A stretch of 64,000 nucleotides of DNA. Origin: Vulcaniibacterium thermophilum (GTDB taxonomy: Bacteria > Pseudomonadota > Gammaproteobacteria > Xanthomonadales > Xanthomonadaceae). The position numbers and the translations under genes were made by a program. The notes beneath the pieces are model-generated. The model worked only from the letters and a program-made list of their open reading frames with translations. It ran no database searches and was not told the origin of the DNA. Location: NCBI RefSeq assembly GCF_007923255.1, contig NZ_VOHJ01000014.1, positions 1-64,000 on the forward strand, written 5' to 3'. Positions 9,340-19,700 of this stretch are shown piece after piece (position 1 is the first letter of the stretch; each line of letters opens with the position of its first letter).

Positions 9340-10179
9340 ATGTCCGTTTCCTCGATCACCGAGTCCGGCGCGGTCGCCTTCATCGGCGGCGGCAACATGG
9401 CGCGCAGCCTGATCGGCGGCCTGGTCGAGCGCGGCATGCCGGCCGCGCGCGTGCACGTCGCCGAGCCGGTGGAGGCGCTGCGCGAGGCGCTGCATCGCGA
9501 CTTCGGCGTGCAGGCGCATGCGGACGCGCAGGCGGCCGCCGGGCAGGCCTCGACGTGGGTGCTGGCGGTCAAACCGCAGGTGATGCGCGGCGTGTGCGAG
9601 GGGCTGGCGGCGCTGGCCCAGGCGCGGCGGCCGCTGGTGGTTTCGATCGCGGCCGGGATCACCGCGTCGCAACTCGACCGCTGGCTCGGCGGCGGGCAGA
9701 CCGTGGTGCGCACGATGCCGAACACGCCGGCGCTGCTCGGCGCCGGCATCACCGGCCTGTTCGCGGGCGCCGGCGTGAGCGCGGCGCAGCGCGCGCAGGC
9801 GCAGGCGCTGCTGGAGGCGGCGGGGCCGACGGTGTGGATCGAGGACGAAGCGCTGATGGATGCGGTCACCGCGGTGTCCGGCAGCGGCCCGGCGTATGTG
9901 TTCCTGCTGGCGGAGGCCATGATCGAGGCGGGCATCGCGCAGGGGCTGCCTTCGGAGGCGGCTTCGGCGCTCGCCCGGCAGACCGTCCTGGGCGCAGCGT
10001 TGATGCTGACGCGGCAGGACGAGCCGCCGGAGGTGCTGCGCGCGCGCGTGACCTCGCCCGGCGGCACCACGCAGGCGGCGATCGAGACGTTCGAGGCCGG
10101 GGGGTTCCGCGAACTCGTCGCACGCGCGATCGACGCCGCGACGCGCCGCGGACGCGAGCTGTCGGCGGCCAACGACTGA
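9340..10179 (+). CDS. proC: Pyrroline-5-carboxylate reductase
   Basis: A 279-residue NAD(P)H-dependent reductase for the last step of proline synthesis. It has an N-terminal dinucleotide fold (FIGGGNMA near residues 14-21), VKPQ, MPNTPAL, and the C-terminal dimerisation and substrate motifs AVSGSGPAYVF and VTSPGGTT. Length and domain order are normal. The next gene, a lipoprotein, follows at 7 bases, indicating cotranscription. Confidence 0.96.
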   Translation: MSVSSITESGAVAFIGGGNMARSLIGGLVERGMPAARVHVAEPVEALREALHRDFGVQAHADAQAAAGQASTWVLAVKPQVMRGVCEGLAALAQARRPLVVSIAAGITASQLDRWLGGGQTVVRTMPNTPALLGAGITGLFAGAGVSAAQRAQAQALLEAAGPTVWIEDEALMDAVTAVSGSGPAYVFLLAEAMIEAGIAQGLPSEAASALARQTVLGAALMLTRQDEPPEVLRARVTSPGGTTQAAIETFEAGGFRELVARAIDAATRRGRELSAAND

Positions 10180-10186
10180 GGTGGGC

Positions 10187-10681
10187 ATGACGCATCGCAA
10201 TGGCCTGAGCATGCGTTGGGCGGCGCTTGCCCTGCTGCTCGCCGCGCTCGCGGCGTGCGGCCGCGGCCCCGAGGCGCCGCGCGAGGGCGCCACGTTCGAG
10301 CCGGCGATCGCGAGCGCGGGCGGGGTCACGGTGCGCGCCAGCGTGCTGCCGACCTCGCGACTGTCGGAGACGGTCGCGCGGCGGTACGGCATCGCGCGCT
10401 CCGACGCGACGGTGCTGCTGCTGGTCTCCGCGCGGCGCGGCAGCGGCGCCGGCGAGACCTCGGTGCCGGCGCGCGTCGTGGCGCGCGTCGCCGACCTGCA
10501 GGGGCGTTCCCGTGCGCTGACGCTGCGCGAGCTGCACGTGGGCGACGGCGCGGACGCGTTGCTCGATTACGTCGGGACGGTCGAGGTCGATGCGCCGGAG
10601 ACGCTGGTGTTCGATCTCGAGGTGGTACCGCAGGGCGCGCCCGCGCAGCGGCTGCAGTTCACGCGCGATTTCTTTCCCTGA
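10187..10681 (+). CDS. DUF4426-type lipoprotein
   Basis: A 164-residue predicted lipoprotein resembling the DUF4426 family, which is frequently found beside proC; function unknown. The N-terminus has a hydrophobic segment ending in the lipobox LAAC. The ATG at 10187 is chosen because GAGGTG stands 4-9 bases before it; a GTG two codons upstream is the alternative. The mature part looks beta-rich with no catalytic motif. It ends just before a tandem-repeat block. Confidence 0.75.
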   Translation: MTHRNGLSMRWAALALLLAALAACGRGPEAPREGATFEPAIASAGGVTVRASVLPTSRLSETVARRYGIARSDATVLLLVSARRGSGAGETSVPARVVARVADLQGRSRALTLRELHVGDGADALLDYVGTVEVDAPETLVFDLEVVPQGAPAQRLQFTRDFFP

Positions 10682-10734
10682 GGCGGGTACGGGAGATCGC
10701 GGCGGTTCGCGGCAGAAACCGCTCGTGCAGGGCG

Positions 10735-11092
10735 CGGGAGGTGCGGGAGGGCGCAGGAATCCGGGCGGCGGGTCGAGACCCGCCCTACGGGATCTGCAGG
10801 TGCGGGAGGGGCGCAGGGATCGGGCGGCGGGTCGAGACCCGCCCTACGCGGTCTGCAGGTGCGGGAGGGGCGCAGGGATCGGGCGGCGGGGCGAGACCCG
10901 CCCTACGGGATCTGCAGGTGCGGGAGGGCGCAGGAATCCGGGTGGCGGGTCGAGACCCGCCCTACGCGGTCTGCAGGTGCGGGAGGGGGCAGGGATCGGG
11001 CGGCGGGTCGAGACCCGCCCTACGCGGTCTACAGGTGCGGGAGGGGCGCAGGGATCGGGCGGCGGGTCGAGACCCGCCCTACGCGATCGTGT
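10735..11092. repeat. Six-copy tandem repeat of about 59 bases
   Basis: Six consecutive units each begin with a GTGCGGGAGG-like sequence, continue through GCAGG(G/A)ATC and contain the inverted repeat GGCGGGTC..GACCCGCC followed by CTACG. Unit starts are near 10741, 10801, 10860, 10919, 10978 and 11036. Two sub-variants alternate (GATCTGCAGG and GGTCTGCAGG ends). The hairpin is the same family as at 8665-9230, 33007-33330 and 53690-53757. A related short element, GTCGCGGCGAAGCCGCGCCTACA, follows at about 11109. Confidence 0.9.
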
Positions 11093-11143
11093 GCCTGCGT
11101 CGGATTTTTGGTCGCGGCGAAGCCGCGCCTACAGCGCCCGCGT

Positions 11144-11941
11144 TCAGGCGCGGCGCGCGGCCCAGGCGTGGACGATGCGGGCGATCTCGCGCACGCCGTC
11201 GGTCAGCGCGGCGGGGCCGGGCTGGAGGATGATCGGCGACTTGATCTCGTGCAGCTCGCCGTCGCGCACGGCGGGGATCGCCGACCAGCCGGGTCGCGCC
11301 GCGACCTTCTCCGCGCGGAACTTCTTGCCGCACCACGAGCCGAGGACGATGTCCGGCGCGCGCCGCACCACTTCCGAGGCGTCGGCGAGGATGCGCGCTT
11401 TCGCCAGCGGTTCGGCGGCCAGCTCGGGGAACACGTCGTCGCCGCCGGCGATGCGCACGAGTTCGGCGACCCAGCGGATGCCGGTGATCGGCGGGTCGTC
11501 CCATTCCTCGAAGTACACCCGCGGCCGGCGCGGCAACGCGGCGGCCTCGCGCGCGATCGCGTCCAGCCCGCGGCGCAGTTCGTCGGCGTAGGCGTTGGCG
11601 CGTTCCGCCGCGCCCACCAGCGCGCCGAGCCGGCGCACGTAGTCGAGGATGCCCTCGACGCTGCGGTGGTTGCTGATCCACACCTCCACGCCGCGCCGGA
11701 TCAGTTCCGAAGCGATGTCGGCCTGGATGTCGGAGAAACCGATGACGAAGTCCGGCTCGAGCTTCAGGATCTCGTCGATCCTGGCGCTGGTGAACGCGCT
11801 GACCTTCGGCTTCTCGCGCCGCGCCCGCGGCGGGCGCACGGTGAAGCCGCTGATGCCGACGATGCGATGCTGCTCGCCGAGCGCGTAGAGGACTTCGGTC
11901 GGCTCCTCGGTCAGGCAGACGATGCGTTGCGGGCCACTCAC
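11144..11941 (-). CDS. BtuF-like cobalamin-type substrate-binding protein
   Basis: A 265-residue protein of the class III periplasmic binding fold (BtuF/FecB type), with [17 protein letters not shown] at the start, ADIASELI and a C-terminal [16 protein letters not shown] helix. Family members capture vitamin B12 or iron chelates for ABC importers. The GTG at 11941 is preferred because it overlaps the pdxH stop by 4 bases (GTGA); an ATG at 11965 would add eight residues. Neither start yields a recognisable signal peptide, and no importer genes are adjacent, so a periplasmic location is doubtful. Confidence 0.75.
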   Translation of the reverse strand: MSGPQRIVCLTEEPTEVLYALGEQHRIVGISGFTVRPPRARREKPKVSAFTSARIDEILKLEPDFVIGFSDIQADIASELIRRGVEVWISNHRSVEGILDYVRRLGALVGAAERANAYADELRRGLDAIAREAAALPRRPRVYFEEWDDPPITGIRWVAELVRIAGGDDVFPELAAEPLAKARILADASEVVRRAPDIVLGSWCGKKFRAEKVAARPGWSAIPAVRDGELHEIKSPIILQPGPAALTDGVREIARIVHAWAARRA

Positions 11942-12543
11942 GGGTACAGCATCCGCTTGTGCCATTCGCCGGCGCGGTCGACCTCGTACAGGTGACGCTC
12001 GTGCAGGCGGAATTCGGCGCCGTACCAGAACTCGATCCGCTCCGGGCGCACGCGCAGGCCGGTCCAGCGCGGCGGGCGCGGAACCTCGCGCCCGTCGAAC
12101 TCGCGCTCGACCTGGGCGTAGCGGGCGTCGAACGCCTCGCGCGACTCCAGCGTCTCCGACTGCTTCGACGCCCAGGCGCCGAGCTGGCTGCCGCGCGGAC
12201 GGCTCGCGAAGTAGGCGTCGGCCTCGGCGTCGGCGACGATCTCCACCGCGCCTTCGACGCGCACCTGCACGCCGGCGCGCACGCGCGGCCAGAAGAACAG
12301 CAGCGCGGCGTGCGGATTGGCCTGCAGCTCGCGACCCTTGCGGCCGTCCAGGTGGGTGTAGAACACGAATCCGCGCGCGTCGTGCGCCTTCAGCAGCACC
12401 ATGCGCGCCGACGGCCGGGCGTCGAGGCCGGCGGTGGCGAGCGCCATCGCGGTCGGATCGGGCTCGCCGGCCAGGCGCGCTTCCTCGAACAGACGGTCGA
12501 ACGTGGCCAGCGCTTCGGCAAGGAGGGCGGGAGGCGTCGTCAT
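11938..12543 (-). CDS. pdxH: Pyridoxine/pyridoxamine 5'-phosphate oxidase
   Basis: A 201-residue FMN-dependent oxidase making pyridoxal 5'-phosphate from PNP or PMP. Family motifs include [34 protein letters not shown] for FMN binding, [16 protein letters not shown], and the C-terminal [11 protein letters not shown] ending in the canonical RMLYP. The start lies only 17 bases from the divergent kinase start. The next gene on its strand overlaps it by 4 bases. Confidence 0.95.
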   Translation of the reverse strand: MTTPPALLAEALATFDRLFEEARLAGEPDPTAMALATAGLDARPSARMVLLKAHDARGFVFYTHLDGRKGRELQANPHAALLFFWPRVRAGVQVRVEGAVEIVADAEADAYFASRPRGSQLGAWASKQSETLESREAFDARYAQVEREFDGREVPRPPRWTGLRVRPERIEFWYGAEFRLHERHLYEVDRAGEWHKRMLYP

Positions 12544-12548
12544 TCCGC

Positions 12549-12555
12549 TATTGTG
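12549..12555. promoter_or_regulatory. Symmetric -10 element shared by pdxH and the kinase gene
   Basis: Between the two divergent start codons there are only 17 bases. On the plus strand TATTGT ends 7 bases before the kinase ATG; on the minus strand CACAAT, occupying nearly the same bases, ends 7 bases before the pdxH ATG. The flanking CCGCT..AGCGG is also an inverted repeat. Both mRNAs would begin at or next to the start codon. No good -35 is visible, so this is a prediction from spacing and sequence. Confidence 0.5.
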
Positions 12556-12560
12556 AGCGG

Positions 12561-13409
12561 ATGACGCCCGCTCCGCACCCTGCTCCCGGTTATGCCGCGC
12601 CGCTGGTCGAGGCGCTGCTCGACGACGCGCTCGATCATGGCGCGCGCGTGTACGCGCTGGCGGGGTTGCAGGGCACCGGGAAATCCACGCTCGCCGCGCA
12701 GATGGTCGAAGCGGCCCGCGTCCGCGGCGTGCGCGCGGTGGCGCTGTCGATCGACGACTTCTACCTCGACCGCCCCGAACGCGAGGCGCTGGGGCGCGCG
12801 GTGCATCCGCTGCTGGCCACGCGCGGACCGCCGGGCACGCACGATGTCGCGCTGGCGTGCGAGGTGATCGACGCGCTGCGTGCCGGCCGTTCCGCAGCGC
12901 TGCCGCGGTTCGACAAGATCGCCGACCGGCGGCTGCCGCGCGAGACGTGGCCGACCGTGGGCGAGGTCGGGCTGGTGGTGTTCGAAGGCTGGTTCCAGAA
13001 GGTGCCGCCGCAGCCGCCCGAGGCGCTGCGCGATGCGGTCAACGCGCTCGAACGCGAGGAGGATGCGCAGGGCGTGTGGCGCGCGTGGTGCAACGACGCG
13101 CTCGGCCGCGACTACCCGCCGCTGTGGCAGCGGCTGGACCGCCTGACCTTCCTGCAGGGTCCGGGATTCGAGATCGTCAGCGAATGGCGCTGGCAGCAGG
13201 AACTGACCCTGCAGGCGGCCAATCCCGGCCGCAGCGTGATGACGCGGCCGCAGGTGCTGCGGTTCATCCAGTTGTTCGAACGGGTCAGCCGTCATGCGCT
13301 CGTCACGCTGCCGGGCATCGCCGACAGCACGATCGCGCTGGATGCGTGCCGCACGCCGCACCGCGTGCGCGGCGCCTTGGCGCGCCGTCTCCCTACAATC
13401 CCCGCATGA
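12561..13409 (+). CDS. Predicted kinase, D-glycerate 3-kinase (GlxK/GLYK) type
   Basis: A 282-residue P-loop kinase of the phosphoribulokinase/uridine kinase-like group. Walker A is GLQGTGKST near residues 33-41, SIDDFYLD follows at about 70, and [11 protein letters not shown] and GWFQKV fit the glycerate-kinase relatives. The substrate is inferred and could be another small acid. Frames extending upstream of 12561 run antisense through pdxH and are not credible. Its stop overlaps the aroK ATG (ATGA), so it is probably cotranscribed with aroK-aroB. Confidence 0.8.
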   Translation: MTPAPHPAPGYAAPLVEALLDDALDHGARVYALAGLQGTGKSTLAAQMVEAARVRGVRAVALSIDDFYLDRPEREALGRAVHPLLATRGPPGTHDVALACEVIDALRAGRSAALPRFDKIADRRLPRETWPTVGEVGLVVFEGWFQKVPPQPPEALRDAVNALEREEDAQGVWRAWCNDALGRDYPPLWQRLDRLTFLQGPGFEIVSEWRWQQELTLQAANPGRSVMTRPQVLRFIQLFERVSRHALVTLPGIADSTIALDACRTPHRVRGALARRLPTIPA

Positions 13410-13948
13410 ATCCGGCGCGCAACCTGATCCTGGTCGGCCCGATGGGCGCAGGGAAGAGCTGCATCGGCCGCCGCCTGGCCGAGCGGTTCGGGCTGCGCTT
13501 CGTCGATGCCGACCGCGAGCTGGAGGCGCGCACGGGCGTGGGCATTCCGACCATCTTCGAGGTCGAGGGCGAAGCGGGGTTCCGCGCGCGCGAGCGCGCG
13601 GTGCTGGCCGACCTCGTCCGCGACGAGGGCATCGTGCTCGCCACCGGCGGCGGCGCCGTGCTGGATGCGGGCACCCGCGCGCTGCTGCGCGCACGGGGGT
13701 TCGTGGTCCATCTGCACGTCGAGGTCGAGCAGCAACTGGCGCGGCTGGCGCGCGACCGCAGCCGGCCGTTGCTGGCCCGCGGCGACCGCGAACAGGTGCT
13801 GCGCGAACTGGCCGCCGCGCGCGCGCCGCTGTACGCCGAAGTCGCCGATCTGCGCTTCGACACCGGCCGCATGAACGCGGCCGACGCGGCGGCGCGGCTG
13901 ACCGACGCGCTGCTGCGCAGCTGGCAACGAGGCGAGGTGACGGCATGA
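13406..13948 (+). CDS. aroK: Shikimate kinase
   Basis: A 180-residue kinase phosphorylating shikimate at the 3-hydroxyl in aromatic amino-acid synthesis. Visible are Walker A GPMGAGKS at 11-18, the shikimate-binding DADRE at 34-38, a FRARERAVL segment near 59, the Gly-rich LATGGGAVL near 79 and a lid RDRSRPLL. It overlaps the preceding kinase and the following aroB by 4 bases each. A TACAAT hexamer at 13394-13399 ends 7 bases before the ATG and may be an internal promoter. Confidence 0.96.
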   Translation: MNPARNLILVGPMGAGKSCIGRRLAERFGLRFVDADRELEARTGVGIPTIFEVEGEAGFRARERAVLADLVRDEGIVLATGGGAVLDAGTRALLRARGFVVHLHVEVEQQLARLARDRSRPLLARGDREQVLRELAAARAPLYAEVADLRFDTGRMNAADAAARLTDALLRSWQRGEVTA

Positions 13949-15063
13949 AGTCGCTGCATACCGTGCACGTGGGCGGCGACCGCCCGTACGACGTGCTGAT
14001 CGGCCCGGGCCTGCTGGGCGACAGCGGACATCTGGCCGCGCCGCTGCGCGGCCGCCACGTGCTGATCGCAAGCGACGCCCACGTCGCCCCGCTGTATGCG
14101 GACACGCTGCAGGCCTCGCTGTGCGCCGCGCGCGGCGAGCTGGCGGTCGCGCGCTTCGTGATTCCGCCGGGCGAGCAGGAAAAGACGCTGGCGCGCTTCG
14201 CCGAGTGTCTCGACGCACTGGCCGCGCTCGGCGCCACCCGCGACGCGGCGGTGTACGCGCTGGGCGGCGGCGTGGTCGGCGATCTCGCCGGCTTCGCCGC
14301 CGCCTGCTGGATGCGCGGCATCGACTGCGTGCAGGTGCCGACCACGCTGCTGGCGATGGTGGATTCGTCGGTCGGCGGCAAGACCGCGGTGGACCTGCCC
14401 GCCGGCAAGAACCTGGTCGGCGCGTTCCACCCGCCGGCGGCGGTGTTCGCCGACACCCGCACGCTGCGCACCCTGCCCGAACGCGAACTGCGCGCCGGCT
14501 TCGCCGAGGTGGTGAAGTACGGCGCGGCGTTCGACGTCGCGTTCCTGGACTGGCTCGACCGTCACGTCGATGCGCTGCTCGCCCGCGACGATGCCGCGCT
14601 CGCCGAAGCGATCGCGCGCAGCGTGCGCTACAAGGCGGACGTGGTCGGGCGCGACCCGTTCGAACAGGGCGAACGCGCGCTGCTCAACTTCGGCCATACC
14701 TTCGGCCATGCCATCGAAGCCGAACAGGGCTACCGCGGCGGGCTGAACCACGGCGAGGCGGTGGCGGTCGGGATGGTGCTGGCGGCGCGTCTGTCGGCGC
14801 GGCTGGGGATGATCGCGACCGACGACGCCGGACGGCTGCGCGAGCTGCTGGCGAGGTTCGGGCTGCCGACCGCATTGCCGCACGGGCTCGATCCGCAGGC
14901 GCTGCTGGCCCGCATGCGGCTGGACAAGAAGGCGGCCGCGCATGGGCTGCGGTTCGTGCTGCTCGATCGCATGGGCGTGGCGCGCGTGGCCAGCGGCGTG
15001 CCGGAGGCGGCGGTGCTCGCCGTGCTGGGCGAAGCGACCCTGCCCGCGCATCCCCCGCTGTAG
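13945..15063 (+). CDS. aroB: 3-dehydroquinate synthase
   Basis: A 372-residue NAD- and metal-dependent enzyme converting DAHP to 3-dehydroquinate, the second step of the shikimate pathway. It carries [47 protein letters not shown] and the metal-binding [11 protein letters not shown] and [11 protein letters not shown] segments. The start at 13945 overlaps the aroK stop (ATGA). aroK-aroB adjacency is the classical arrangement. Confidence 0.97.
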   Translation: MKSLHTVHVGGDRPYDVLIGPGLLGDSGHLAAPLRGRHVLIASDAHVAPLYADTLQASLCAARGELAVARFVIPPGEQEKTLARFAECLDALAALGATRDAAVYALGGGVVGDLAGFAAACWMRGIDCVQVPTTLLAMVDSSVGGKTAVDLPAGKNLVGAFHPPAAVFADTRTLRTLPERELRAGFAEVVKYGAAFDVAFLDWLDRHVDALLARDDAALAEAIARSVRYKADVVGRDPFEQGERALLNFGHTFGHAIEAEQGYRGGLNHGEAVAVGMVLAARLSARLGMIATDDAGRLRELLARFGLPTALPHGLDPQALLARMRLDKKAAAHGLRFVLLDRMGVARVASGVPEAAVLAVLGEATLPAHPPL

Positions 15064-15135
15064 CAGCGGCTTCAGCCTGCGACCGGGGACGCGCGGTCGT
15101 GGCCGGTCGCGGGTGAAGCCGCTTCTGAAGCTTCG
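15064..15135. repeat. Inverted repeat behind aroB (AGCGGCTTCA..TGAAGCCGCT)
   Basis: Directly after the aroB stop, AGCGGCTTCAGCCTGCGAC is followed some 25 bases on by GTCGCGGGTGAAGCCGCT, forming a long imperfect hairpin. It belongs to a family of genomic hairpins; related halves occur near 16745 and 40450-40505. It could act as a transcription boundary but has no T tract. Bases 15136-15213 hold only the promoter region of the next gene. Confidence 0.6.
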
Positions 15136-15213
15136 CGGGGGCCGGCCGCGGGTGAGGGCCCTGCATCCCGCTGGCGGGCCCTGCGGCATACGAGCCCGTA
15201 CAATGCGCGTCCC

Positions 15214-15468
15214 ATGCGCCTGTTCCTGCAACAACGCCCCGAAGGCCGCGAGCCGCCGCGCTACGTCCAGCTCATGCTGCAGCCGGACCTGCTCGGCGGC
15301 TGGACGCTCGTGCGCGAGTCCGGTCAGGTCGGCGGGCGCAGCACGCTCAAGCGCGAACAGTTCCTCGACCGCGACGCCGCGTTCGCCGCGCTGGAGAAGG
15401 CGCGCGACGCGCAGCTCAAGCGGGGGTTCCAGTTGATGTTCGTGCAAGGCGCGGAAGCGCCGAAGTGA
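15214..15468 (+). CDS. WGR domain-containing protein
   Basis: An 84-residue protein that is essentially one WGR domain: a beta-strand pattern with [18 protein letters not shown], then [11 protein letters not shown] and an Ala/Lys-rich helix. WGR domains, known from PARPs and bacterial regulators, are thought to bind nucleic acid; single-domain versions have no assigned role. A TACAAT hexamer at 15199-15204 suggests a promoter with almost no leader. hemE starts 35 bases downstream. Confidence 0.75.
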   Translation: MRLFLQQRPEGREPPRYVQLMLQPDLLGGWTLVRESGQVGGRSTLKREQFLDRDAAFAALEKARDAQLKRGFQLMFVQGAEAPK

Positions 15469-15503
15469 TGCCTTCCACCGGCGCGCCGCGCCCAGGATCC
15501 CCG

Positions 15504-16604
15504 ATGACCGCACTGAAGAACGACCGCTTCCTGCGCGCGCTGCGCCGCGAACCCGTGGACCGCACTCCGGTCTGGCTGATGCGCCAGGCCGGCCGCTACC
15601 TGCCGGAGTACCGCGCCACCCGCCAGCGCGCCGGCAGCTTCCTGGCGATGGCGAAGACGCCGGAGCTGGCGTGCGAGGTCACGCTGCAGCCGCTGGAGCG
15701 CTTCCCGCTGGATGCGGCGATCCTGTTCTCCGACATCCTGACCGTGCCGGATGCGATGGGGCTGGGGCTGTATTTCGTCGAAGGCGAAGGCCCGAAGTTC
15801 GAGCGCCCGGTCCGCAGCGCCGCCGACATCGCGAAGCTCGCGGTGCCCGACATGGGCACCGAGCTGCGCTACGTCACCGACGCGGTCAGCCTGATCCGCC
15901 GGGAGCTCGACGGCCGCGTGCCGCTGATCGGCTTCTCCGGCAGCCCGTGGACGCTCGCCTGCTACATGGTCGAAGGCGGCGGCAGCGAGAACTTCGCCCG
16001 GGTGAAGTCGCTGGCGCTCAACGATCCGGCCGCGATGCACCGGCTGCTGTCGGTGGTGACCGACGCGGTGATCGCGTATCTCGATGCGCAGCGTCAGGCC
16101 GGCGCGCAGGCGCTGCAGGTGTTCGACACCTGGGGCGGCGTGCTGGCGCCGGCGATGTACCGCGAATTCTCGCTGCGGTACCTGGCGCGCATCGCCGCCG
16201 AACTGGAGCGCGACGGCACGCCGCTGATCCTGTTCGGCAAGGGCAACGGCGCCTATGTCGAGGAACTGGCCGCCACCGGCGCCGAGGGCGTCGGCGTGGA
16301 TTGGACGATCGGCCTCGGCGAGGCCGCGCGCCGCGCGGGCGGACGGGTGGCGCTGCAGGGCAATCTCGACCCGGCGGTGCTGTACGCGCAGCCGGAGGCG
16401 ATCCGCGGCGAGGTCGCGCGCCTGCTCGACGACTACGCCGCCGGCAACGGCGGCTCGCGCGAGGGCCACGTGTTCAACCTCGGCCACGGGCTGTCGCCGG
16501 ACATGGACCCCGAGCACGTCGGCGCGCTGGTGCGCGCGGTGCACGAGCTGAGCGCGCGGGCCCTTACCCCGACCTCTCTCCCGCAGGCGGGAGAGGGGCG
16601 CTGA
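15504..16604 (+). CDS. hemE: Uroporphyrinogen decarboxylase
   Basis: A 366-residue enzyme removing four carboxyl groups from uroporphyrinogen III in heme synthesis. Signature motifs are [19 protein letters not shown] near the N-terminus, [31 protein letters not shown] and the C-terminal [23 protein letters not shown] 15504 is preferred over ATGs at 15465/15468 because it has AGGA upstream and starts the conserved sequence. The last 14 or so residues ([13 protein letters not shown]) are encoded by an intergenic CTCTCCCGC..GCGGGAGAG repeat. Confidence 0.95.
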   Translation: MTALKNDRFLRALRREPVDRTPVWLMRQAGRYLPEYRATRQRAGSFLAMAKTPELACEVTLQPLERFPLDAAILFSDILTVPDAMGLGLYFVEGEGPKFERPVRSAADIAKLAVPDMGTELRYVTDAVSLIRRELDGRVPLIGFSGSPWTLACYMVEGGGSENFARVKSLALNDPAAMHRLLSVVTDAVIAYLDAQRQAGAQALQVFDTWGGVLAPAMYREFSLRYLARIAAELERDGTPLILFGKGNGAYVEELAATGAEGVGVDWTIGLGEAARRAGGRVALQGNLDPAVLYAQPEAIRGEVARLLDDYAAGNGGSREGHVFNLGHGLSPDMDPEHVGALVRAVHELSARALTPTSLPQAGEGR

Positions 16605-16762
16605 CAGCGCGCTCACCCCAACCCCTCGTCCAGCCCGCCGCAGCGCGGCGGGCGTTCGTCGGCGCGCGAGCCTGCGGCTCGCAAGCGCGCCTCCTCACCC
16701 CGCAGGCGGGAGCGGGGCTTTAACAGCGCGCTCACCCCGGTCTGCTGCCGCTGTAGGAGCGA
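16567..16762. repeat. Repeat block after hemE
   Basis: The element CTCTCCCGCAGGCGGGAGAGG begins inside the 3' end of hemE and is followed by CACCCCAACCCCTCGTCC, a CCCGCCGCAGCGCGGCGGGCG hairpin, a GCGAGCCTGCGGCTCGC hairpin and a second CCCCGCAGGCGGGAGCGGGG element. Similar sequences occur at 8805-8830 and 8995-9030. No gene is seen between the hemE stop and the histidine kinase stop. Confidence 0.75.
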
Positions 16763-16763
16763 T

Positions 16764-19700
16764 TCAGGCCGGTTGCGGGGCGGGTGCGGTGTGTCGCACG
16801 GCCGCATCCAGCGCGGCTTCCAGCATCGCCCGCGTCATCGGCTTGCGCAGGAAACCGTCGAACGCGGCCGCGCGCACCTGGGCTTCGACCTCGCCGTCGG
16901 CGCGCGCGGTGATCGCGATCAGCGGCGCGTCGAATCCCTGCGCGCGCAACTGCGCGGCGAGCTCGAAGCCGTCGATGCCGGGCAGATCGAGATCGACCAG
17001 CGCGGCGTCGAAACGGCGTACGCCGATCTCGGCGAGCGCGGCCAGGCCATGCGGGGCGTGCGCGATCGCGTGCCCCTGCGCGCGCAGCAGGCCGGCGATC
17101 ACCTCGGCGACGGTCGGGTCGTCCTCGACCAGCAGCACCGCGTACCGCCCCGCGCCGGGCTCGGGTCCGGCCGCGGCCGGCAGCGAGCCGGCCTCGACCG
17201 CCGGCAGCGGCAGGTCGACGCGGAAACAGGTGCCCACGCCGGGCGTGCTGTCGACCTCGATGCGGCCGCCCATCGCGCCGGCCAGTTCCTGGCAGATGGC
17301 CAGGCCCAGGCCGCTGCCGCCGTAACGCGCGGCGGTGCGCGCGCCCTCGGCCTGCTCGAAGCGCCGGAACAGCCGCGCCTTCTGCTCCTCGTTGAGGCCC
17401 GGACCGGTGTCGCAGACGTGCACGCGCACGCCGGCCGCGAGCGCCTCCACGCGCAGCGTCACCTCGCCGCGTTCGGTGAACTTGACCGCGTTGTTGAGCA
17501 GGTTCAGCAGGATCTGGCAGACCCGGCTGCGATCGCCGCGCAGCGCGGCGGGCGCGCCGGCGGCGATCTCCGAACGGAACGCGAGCCCCTTGCGCTCGGC
17601 CAGCGGCGCCATCAGCGCGGCGACCTCCTCCACCAGCGGTCGCAGTTCGAACGGCGCGTCGGCCAGTTCGAGCTTGCCGGATTCGATCCGCGCCAGATCG
17701 AGCGCGTCGTTGACCAGCCGCAGCAGATGCTCGCCGGCGCGGCGGATGGACTCGGCATAGCGGCGCTGCTGCGGATCCAGCGGGGTGCCCAGCAGCAGCT
17801 CGCTCATGCCGAGCACGCCGGTCATCGGCGTGCGCACCTCGTGGCCGAGCGTGGCGAGGAAGCGCGTCTTCGCCAGCGAGGCGCGATGCGCCAGTTCGCG
17901 CTCGCGCTGGCTCTGCAGCCACGCCGCGCGCCGCTGCACGCGGCGGCGGTAGGCGAGCGCGGCGCCGACCAGCGCGGCCACCGCCAGCAGCGCGAACGCG
18001 CCCAGCGCCCAGCCGGTGCGCCACCACGGCGGCAGCACCCGGAAGCGCAGCACCTGCTCGCGCGCGGGGGTGCCGGTCGCATCGGTCGCGCGCGCGCGCA
18101 GCACGTACTCGCCCGGCGGCAGGCCGGCGAACACGCGTTCGCCGTTCGGCGTCGGCGTCCAGCCGCCGTCGTCGCCGACCAGCCAGGTGGCGTAGCGGTT
18201 CTGCGTCGGGTCCTCGAAGGCGAGCAGGCGCAGCCGCACGCGCAGCTCGCGGTCCTCCGGCGCGAGCGCGGCGCCGCGCGGCAGCGGCAGCCAGCGGCCG
18301 CCGCGACGCACTTCGATCGCGTCCCACACCAGGCGCGGCGGCACGGCGCGCGGTTCCGCGAAACCGGTGTCGATGCGCACCAGGCCGCCGTCCTCGAGCG
18401 AGGCGGTCAGCACGCCGTCCTCGCCCAGCACCAGCGCGCGGTCGATCACTTCCTGGCTGCTGAGCCCGTCCTGCAGGCCGAAGCGCCGCACCTGGGCGCG
18501 CACCGGATCCCAGCGGTACAGGCCGCGCTGGCTGCCCAGCCAGACGCGGCCGCGGGGGTCGACCGCCAGCGCGCCGCCTTCCAGCGCCGGAAGGCCCTGC
18601 GCGAGGCCGACCTGCGCGTCCTGCCGCCAGCGGTCGCCGTCGCGGACGAAACGCGCAAGGCCCGCGAAGCGATGCAGCCAGAGGCGGTCGGGGCCGTCGA
18701 AGGCGAACGCGAACACGCGCCCGGCGGGCAATCCCGCCGGCGCGCGGAAGCGGCCGGCGCGCGCGTCCCAGCGCAACAGCCCGGCGCCGGTCGCCAGCCA
18801 GGGCATGCCGTCGGGGCCGACGCGCGCCTGCTCGAAATCGGCGCCGGGCAGGCCGCTCGCGACGCCCGGCTCGAGGGTGCGCAGCACGCGCCCGGTGGCG
18901 GCCTCGCGCTGCTGCAGGCCGGCATCGTTGACGACCGTCCAGACGGTGCCGTCGGCCGCGCCGAGCACGGCGATGGTCGGGCCCGGCAGCGCCGCATCGT
19001 CGCCCTCGGGCCCCCAGCGCCGCACGCGGCCGTCGGTGTCGATCCGCACCAGGCCGCTGTTCATCCCCAGCCACAGGCGCCCGTCGCCGTCCTCGAGCAG
19101 CGCGATCGGGCGCGTGCCCTCCAGCGCTTCCTGCGCGTCGGCGGCGATACGGTGGAGCCCGCCGTCGGGCGCGAGCCGGAACACATCGCCGCGCAGCCCG
19201 GCCAGCCACACCCCGCCCGCACGCGCGGGCGCCAGCGCCGGATAGCGGGTGCGCTCGGCTTCGCCGAACCCCGGCGGAAACGCCGCCAGCCGCTTCCAGT
19301 CGGGACGCAGATAGCCCACGCCGGCGCCGGAGACGGGAAACCACATCGCACCGTTGGCCTGACGCACCAGTTGCAGCACCGCGCGCGGCACGCCGCCGCC
19401 GACCGGGACCGGGGTGCCGCCGGGCGGCACGCGCCAGACCTCGCGCTGACTGCCGATCCACAGCCCGCCGGCGCCGTCGGCGACCAGCGAGACCACCGCG
19501 TTGGGCCGTTCGAACATCGGCGACCACGCCGGCTGCCGCCAGCGTCCGTCCGCGAGGCGCTCGAACACGCCGATGTCGGTGCCGACCCACAGCGAACCGC
19601 CCACCGGACTCACCGACAGCACCATCGGCCGCGGCTGCGGACCGGGCAGCGGCACCGCCTCGAAGCCCCGCCCGGACCAGCGCGCCAGGCCGCCGGGCGT

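Noticed and set aside
10735-11092. Possible CRISPR array
   Set aside because: Units are about 59 bases with no unique spacers; the whole unit repeats, and no cas gene is present.
10859-11995. Open frame of 378 codons behind the DUF4426 gene
   Set aside because: It begins in the 59-base tandem repeat and continues antisense through the BtuF-like gene.
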